A stretch of 9,517 nt of DNA from an uncultured Porphyromonas sp. Its GTDB lineage: Bacteria > Bacteroidota > Bacteroidia > Bacteroidales > Porphyromonadaceae. Of this stretch, positions 5,394 through 9,517 are shown one piece after another. Within the stretch, counting starts at the first letter, position 1. Each line of letters starts with the position of its first letter. The notes under the pieces were generated by a model that did not search any database, was not told the DNA's origin, and saw only the letters and a program-made list of their open reading frames with translations. Made by a program: the position numbers and the translations under genes. The stretch is from NCBI GenBank assembly GCA_945875135.1, contig CAMCJO010000058.1, positions 1 through 9,517 of the forward strand, written 5' to 3'.

Positions 5394-6467
5394 ATGTCAC
5401 ATCTTACGAAGTCGCTTGCGGCTCTCATACTCCTACTATCACTCTCGCTCGGCTCGCTGATGGCGCAGGAGCCTACGCCGGATGCCGAGCTAGAGGCACC
5501 GCACGACAAGAAGGTATCGCTCTCGCTAGAGGCGCGCGGGGACTATCAGCGCATTTATCTAGGCAGCCAAGCGGACAAAGCGGGTTCAGGCTTTAAGGGC
5601 AATATCGCCAACATCATACTCAGTGGCAAGCTCTCGCCAAAGTTTAGCTACCTCTACCGACAGCGACTTAGCTCGGTCAATCTGGACCGCACCTTCTTTG
5701 AGTCGATCGATTTCCTCTACCTACAGTATAACCCGATCGAGCAGCTCAGTGTCAAGCTCGGCAAGTGGATCGTCTTCGTCGGTGGGTGGGAGTTTGAGCC
5801 AGCACCGATAGATGTCTTCCAGCTGGGAGAGTTTTGCTATCAGATGCCCGCCTATCAGTGGGGTGCTACGGTGAGCTACACCCTGCCTAATGGGCAGGAC
5901 AACCTCCATGCGCAAGTGATCCAGAGCCCTTATCGTAAAACGTACGAGGCGATGAGCGGACAGCCAGCCGACATGTATGCCTACAACCTCATCTGGACGG
6001 CGCACCACAACTGGTTTGTACCGATGTGGAGCGTCAACTTTATGGAGTATGCGCCTGGACGCTTTATGAACTATATCTCGCTGGGCAACCGCTTTCAGCT
6101 GACCCGTCGCACCTTCATCGATCTAGACTTGATGCACCGCACGCCACTTGATGGGGATGGCAAAAAGCTCTTTGCCGACTACTCTATCTATGGTCAACTA
6201 GCTTTCCACCCGACGAACCAGACGAAGCTCTACCTCAAGGGGAGCTACGATCAGAATACGAGTGGCTTTCACGCAGACTACGGGGTCACCGATGGCACGC
6301 AGATAGCTTGTCTCGGTGGCGGTGTCGAGTACTCACCCATCCCCGAGGTGCGTCTGCATGCACATGCTAACTACGCCTTTGGCACCAACACGAATCCACA
6401 AGCTGTGCTGCATGACCAGCGCACGCAGATCAACGTGGGGGTCACCTGGCGCATGAAAGTACTCTAA
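5394..6467 (+). CDS. OprO/OprP-like outer-membrane porin
   Basis: A 357-residue protein with a clear signal peptide: a hydrophobic core (residues 7-20) and a probable cleavage after LMA, giving a mature N-terminus QEPTPDAE at 25. The rest alternates polar and aromatic residues, as expected for a beta-barrel. The segment GKWIVFVGGWEFEPAPID (123-140), followed by FQLGEFCYQMPAYQWGATVSY, resembles the phosphate-selective porin O/P family common in Bacteroidota. The substrate is not evident; the family name does not prove phosphate selectivity. The C-terminus, NVGVTWRMKVL, ends in Leu rather than the more usual Phe. It begins 22 bases after yitT and ends 18 bases before argS, with no promoter or terminator at either junction, so it is probably co-transcribed with both. 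Confidence 0.78.
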   Translation: MSHLTKSLAALILLLSLSLGSLMAQEPTPDAELEAPHDKKVSLSLEARGDYQRIYLGSQADKAGSGFKGNIANIILSGKLSPKFSYLYRQRLSSVNLDRTFFESIDFLYLQYNPIEQLSVKLGKWIVFVGGWEFEPAPIDVFQLGEFCYQMPAYQWGATVSYTLPNGQDNLHAQVIQSPYRKTYEAMSGQPADMYAYNLIWTAHHNWFVPMWSVNFMEYAPGRFMNYISLGNRFQLTRRTFIDLDLMHRTPLDGDGKKLFADYSIYGQLAFHPTNQTKLYLKGSYDQNTSGFHADYGVTDGTQIACLGGGVEYSPIPEVRLHAHANYAFGTNTNPQAVLHDQRTQINVGVTWRMKVL

Positions 6468-6485
6468 CACCTTATACGATATACT

Positions 6486-8300
6486 ATGAGCCTTTACAGA
6501 CAGCTTAGCGAGGCGATCGCCTCGACACTACATACCCTTTATGGTCTCAACACGACCGCTGATGAGATCACGCTGACCGCCACGCGCCCTGAGTTTGAGG
6601 GGCATGTAACGCTCGTCGTCTTTCCCTATCTCAAGGCTTCGCACAAGTCTCCCCAAGAGACTGCCGAGACGATCGGTGCCAAGCTCCAGGAGCAGACAGA
6701 CCTCATAGCGTCCTATGGCGTGGTCAAGGGCTTTCTCAATCTCACACTGACCGACACGGCGTGGCTCTCAGCCCTACGAGAGATCGCCGAGACTCCACAC
6801 TACGGTCACATCAAGCCGACAGCTCAGTCGCCACTCGTGATGATCGAGTACTCCTCACCAAACACCAACAAACCGCTTCACCTCGGTCACGTACGCAACA
6901 ACCTGCTCGGCTACAGCCTTGCTCAGATACTGGAGGCGAGCGGTCATCGTGTGGTCAAGACAAATATCGTCAACGACCGCGGCGTGCATATCTGCAAGTC
7001 CATGTTGGCATGGCTACGCTGGGGCAATGGCGAGACGCCTGAGTCTTCGGGCAAAAAGGGCGACCACCTCATCGGCGACTACTACGTGCGCTTTGACAAG
7101 GAGTATCGTGCCGAGCTAGCACAGATACGTGCTGAGCATCCCGACTGGAGCGACGAGGAGGTCGAGGCTAAGTCTCAGCTCATGGATGATGCGCGACAGA
7201 TGCTCCGTCAGTGGGAGCAGGGCGACCCTGAGGTGCGTGCGCTGTGGCGAAAGATGAATGAGTGGGTCTACAAAGGCTTTGACGAGACTTACAAGCGTAT
7301 GGGCGTCTCCTTTGACAAGATCTACTACGAGAGCGACACTTACCTCGTTGGTCGCGAGGAAGTCTTGCGTGGTCTGAAGGAAGGGCTCTTCGAGCGACAT
7401 GAGGATGGCTCCGTATGGGCCGACTTTGAGGCGGAGGGACTAGACAAGAAGATCCTCCTACGCAGTGACGGCACCTCGGTCTACATCACTCAAGACATCG
7501 GCACCGCCAAGCTCCGCTATCAAGACTTCCCGATAGACCAGATGGTCTACGTCGTGGGCAACGAGCAGGAGTACCACTTTCAGGTGCTATCTCTACTCTT
7601 AGACCGCTTGGGATATAAGTGGGGCAAGAGCTTGACGCACTTTAGCTACGGTATGGTGGAGCTCCCTCACGGCAAGATGAAGAGTCGCGAGGGTACGGTC
7701 GTCGATGCGGACGATCTGATGGACGCTATGCGCGACACCGCCCTAGAGGTGGCACGGACAGCCCAGCAAGCTAAGGGTGTAGAGCTAGCAGTCGAGCCAA
7801 CAGCCGAGGAGCTACGCACCGCTGAGATGGTTGGTCTAGGCGCGCTCAAGTACTTCATCCTCAAGGTAGACCCAAGGAAGAATATGATGTTCAACCCCGA
7901 GGAGTCTATCGACTTCAACGGCAACACGGGCCCCTTCATCCAGTACACCTACGCCCGCATCTGCTCGCTCCTGCAGAAGGCTGACGAGATGGGCTACAAG
8001 CACCAGCTCCCTGAGGGTGGTGCGTTAGCGCTCTCATCGTACGAGACGGCACTCGTCCAGCAGCTGCTCGACTATCCGACAGTCGTCCAGGAGGCTGCCG
8101 AGAGTTATTCGCCAGCTCGCATTGCCAACTATACCTACGACTTGGTCAAGGGGTATAACCAGTTCTACCACGAGTGCTCTGTACTGCGTGAGGAGGACGA
8201 AGCACTGCGTAGTATGCGCTTGCAGCTCAGCAAGACCGTTGCCGAAACGATCCATAGTGCTATGGGGCTTCTCGGCATCGAGCTGCCCGAGCGTATGTAG
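6486..8300 (+). CDS. argS: Arginyl-tRNA synthetase
   Basis: This cytoplasmic class I aminoacyl-tRNA synthetase charges tRNA-Arg with arginine at the expense of ATP. At 604 residues it has the usual length for the enzyme. Residues 1-90 form the N-terminal Add-1 tRNA-recognition domain. The catalytic Rossmann fold starts with EYSSPNTNKPLHLGHVRNN (121-139), where HLGH (132-135) is the HIGH signature. The second signature is the KMSKS-like loop GKMKSREGTVV (396-406), a form typical of ArgS. From about 485 (YARICSLLQKA) to the end lies the helical DALR anticodon-binding domain, ending GLLGIELPERM. No frameshift or missing motif is apparent. The start at 6486 gives a standard N-terminus and lies 18 bases after the porin stop codon. 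It is probably essential. Confidence 0.97.
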   Translation: MSLYRQLSEAIASTLHTLYGLNTTADEITLTATRPEFEGHVTLVVFPYLKASHKSPQETAETIGAKLQEQTDLIASYGVVKGFLNLTLTDTAWLSALREIAETPHYGHIKPTAQSPLVMIEYSSPNTNKPLHLGHVRNNLLGYSLAQILEASGHRVVKTNIVNDRGVHICKSMLAWLRWGNGETPESSGKKGDHLIGDYYVRFDKEYRAELAQIRAEHPDWSDEEVEAKSQLMDDARQMLRQWEQGDPEVRALWRKMNEWVYKGFDETYKRMGVSFDKIYYESDTYLVGREEVLRGLKEGLFERHEDGSVWADFEAEGLDKKILLRSDGTSVYITQDIGTAKLRYQDFPIDQMVYVVGNEQEYHFQVLSLLLDRLGYKWGKSLTHFSYGMVELPHGKMKSREGTVVDADDLMDAMRDTALEVARTAQQAKGVELAVEPTAEELRTAEMVGLGALKYFILKVDPRKNMMFNPEESIDFNGNTGPFIQYTYARICSLLQKADEMGYKHQLPEGGALALSSYETALVQQLLDYPTVVQEAAESYSPARIANYTYDLVKGYNQFYHECSVLREEDEALRSMRLQLSKTVAETIHSAMGLLGIELPERM

Positions 8301-8321
8301 TCCTCTTTGAGGGCTTGACTC

Positions 8322-9461
8322 ATGAGGTGTATGGAGACTGCTCTCTACACAGCACTGCCACGGGATAGTCGCATCGCTCTGCTCGCCTCGGGTGGTGTGG
8401 ATAGCAGTGTGGCGATGCATCTGCTCGTCGAGGCGGGCTTTCGTCCAGACCTTTACTACATACGTATCGGTATGCAGGACGAGGATGGCGGCTACCTCGA
8501 CTGCCCTGCTGAGGAAGACATCGAACTGGTGACACTCCTGGCTCGTCGCTACGACCTGCGCTTAGAGGTTATCGACCTGCACCAAGTCTATTGGGATCGT
8601 GTGGTCTCCTATACGATGGATGCGGTGAAGCGAGGGCTTACGCCCAATCCCGATGTGATGTGCAATAAGTTGATCAAGTTCGGAGCTTTTGAGGAGAGGT
8701 GTGGCTCCTCGTACAACTACATTGCCACGGGTCACTACGCTACGATACGAAAGACGGCAGAAGGCTTGACCTTCCTCGGTACCTCTCCCGACCCGGTAAA
8801 GGATCAGACCGACTTCTTGGCGCAGATCGGCTTTCGGCAGATGGAGCGTCTCCTCTTTCCCATCGGTCATTTGCCCAAAGAGGAAGTGCGTCGCATCGCC
8901 CTCGAGGCGCATCTAGTCAATGCGCAGCGCAAGGACAGTCAGGGCATCTGCTTCTTAGGACAGATTGACTACAACGACTTCATCGAGCGCTACTTAGGCA
9001 CCCAGACAGGCGACATCATCGACCATGAGACCGGAGAGAAGATCGGTGAGCATCGAGGCTACTGGTTTCACACCATCGGGCAGCGCAAAGGGCTCGGGCT
9101 CTCAGGTGGTCCGTGGTATGTCGTGGCAAAAGATGTGGAGCACAACGTCCTCTACGCCTCACGAGGCTACGACCCCAAGACGCAGTACGGCACGATCATC
9201 GAGACCGAAGAGATGCACTGGCTCACGGTCGATCCGTGGCTTTGGACGGAGACGCCGTCAGATAGTCCGCTAGAGGTCACCTTCAAGATCCGTCACACGC
9301 CAGACTTCACCGCGGGTCACCTCGAGCGACTCCCCTCGGGGGGCTATCAGCTGGTCAGCAGCGTGCCGATACAGGGTATCGCAGCCGGGCAGTTTGCCAC
9401 CATCTACGATCCTCAGCATCAGCTCTGCTGGGGTAGTGCACCGATCCGCTCGGGACGCTAG
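8322..9461 (+). CDS. mnmA: tRNA-specific 2-thiouridylase MnmA
   Basis: MnmA adds sulfur to C2 of the wobble uridine (U34) in tRNAs for Lys, Glu and Gln, via an adenylated intermediate and a persulfide relay. The 379-residue protein has the PP-loop ATP-binding motif ASGGVDSSV (22-30). The catalytic Cys is at 114 in [15 protein letters not shown], and the second, persulfide-carrying Cys is at 210 in [10 protein letters not shown]. The IATGHYA segment (134-140) and [18 protein letters not shown] (251-268) are also typical, followed by the C-terminal beta-barrel domain. Both key Cys residues are present, so the enzyme should be active. The start is uncertain between 8322 and an in-frame ATG at 8331 (residue 4); the N-terminal stretch before the PP-loop is slightly longer than in many homologues. 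It begins 21 bases after argS. Bacteroidota may carry a second mnmA copy elsewhere. Confidence 0.96.
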   Translation: MRCMETALYTALPRDSRIALLASGGVDSSVAMHLLVEAGFRPDLYYIRIGMQDEDGGYLDCPAEEDIELVTLLARRYDLRLEVIDLHQVYWDRVVSYTMDAVKRGLTPNPDVMCNKLIKFGAFEERCGSSYNYIATGHYATIRKTAEGLTFLGTSPDPVKDQTDFLAQIGFRQMERLLFPIGHLPKEEVRRIALEAHLVNAQRKDSQGICFLGQIDYNDFIERYLGTQTGDIIDHETGEKIGEHRGYWFHTIGQRKGLGLSGGPWYVVAKDVEHNVLYASRGYDPKTQYGTIIETEEMHWLTVDPWLWTETPSDSPLEVTFKIRHTPDFTAGHLERLPSGGYQLVSSVPIQGIAAGQFATIYDPQHQLCWGSAPIRSGR

Positions 9462-9482
9462 TCTCACCATTTCTACCAAATA

Positions 9483-9517
9483 AAAAGGAGAACGCTCACT
9501 ACGAGGGTTCTCCTTTT
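9483..9517 (+). terminator. Intrinsic terminator after mnmA
   Basis: AAAAGGAGAAC (9483-9493) pairs perfectly with GTTCTCCTTTT (9507-9517). CTC/GAG (9495-9497 with 9503-9505) continues the stem past one G-G mismatch around an ACTAC loop. The T-tract forms the last arm and may extend beyond the window. The symmetric A- and T-tracts mean it could act in both directions. It ends the four-gene unit. Confidence 0.88.

Noticed and set aside
8302..8312. CCTC/GAGG mini-hairpin between argS and mnmA as a terminator
   Set aside because: It has only four base pairs and no T-run, too weak to separate the two genes.
8034..8420. Minus-strand open frame of 128 codons across the argS-mnmA junction
   Set aside because: It overlaps two well-supported genes and its translation shows no recognisable motif.
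1..9517. Signs of a defence system, CRISPR array, phage or insertion sequence
   Set aside because: No cas, nuclease, transposase, integrase or regularly spaced repeat was seen. The dispanin-like domains alone do not justify a defence claim.

Overview
The window looks like chromosome from a member of the Bacteroidota, most probably a Porphyromonas-like Bacteroidales. Three observations support this. Perfect TAnnTTTG promoter boxes lie upstream of four genes. Start codons lack convincing Shine-Dalgarno sequences. The ArgS, MnmA, YitT/DUF2179 and OprO/OprP-like proteins have the sequence style of that group. Base composition is balanced to slightly GC-rich by eye. The genus is an inference, not a computed result. 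All supported genes are on the plus strand.

Left part (1-1496): a non-coding leader with inverted repeats is followed by two tandem paralogous genes (281-796 and 899-1429). Each encodes an N-terminal GYF_2/DUF4339 domain, a Pro/Tyr-rich linker and a C-terminal CD225/dispanin-type membrane domain. Each copy has its own TACCTTTG promoter box, and the pair ends at a very strong intrinsic terminator (1450-1496).

Middle part (1497-4097): a small inverted-repeat cluster leads into a single-gene unit for a siderophore-type TonB-dependent outer-membrane receptor (1685-4036). Its -7 box is embedded in a dyad. A GC-rich hairpin terminator follows the gene.

Right part (4098-9517): a 270-base spacer carries a short direct repeat and a promoter. 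It feeds a compact unit of four genes with gaps of about 20 bases: a YitT/DUF2179 membrane protein, an OprO/OprP-like porin, arginyl-tRNA synthetase (argS) and the tRNA 2-thiouridylase mnmA. A hairpin terminator at the window's right edge ends the unit. Two genes are envelope proteins and two act on tRNA, so co-transcription is likely but a shared function is not evident.

No rRNA, tRNA, CRISPR array, insertion sequence or phage gene was seen. The less ordinary material is the tandem GYF_2-CD225 pair and the structured intergenic segments. The other genes are recognisable family members.
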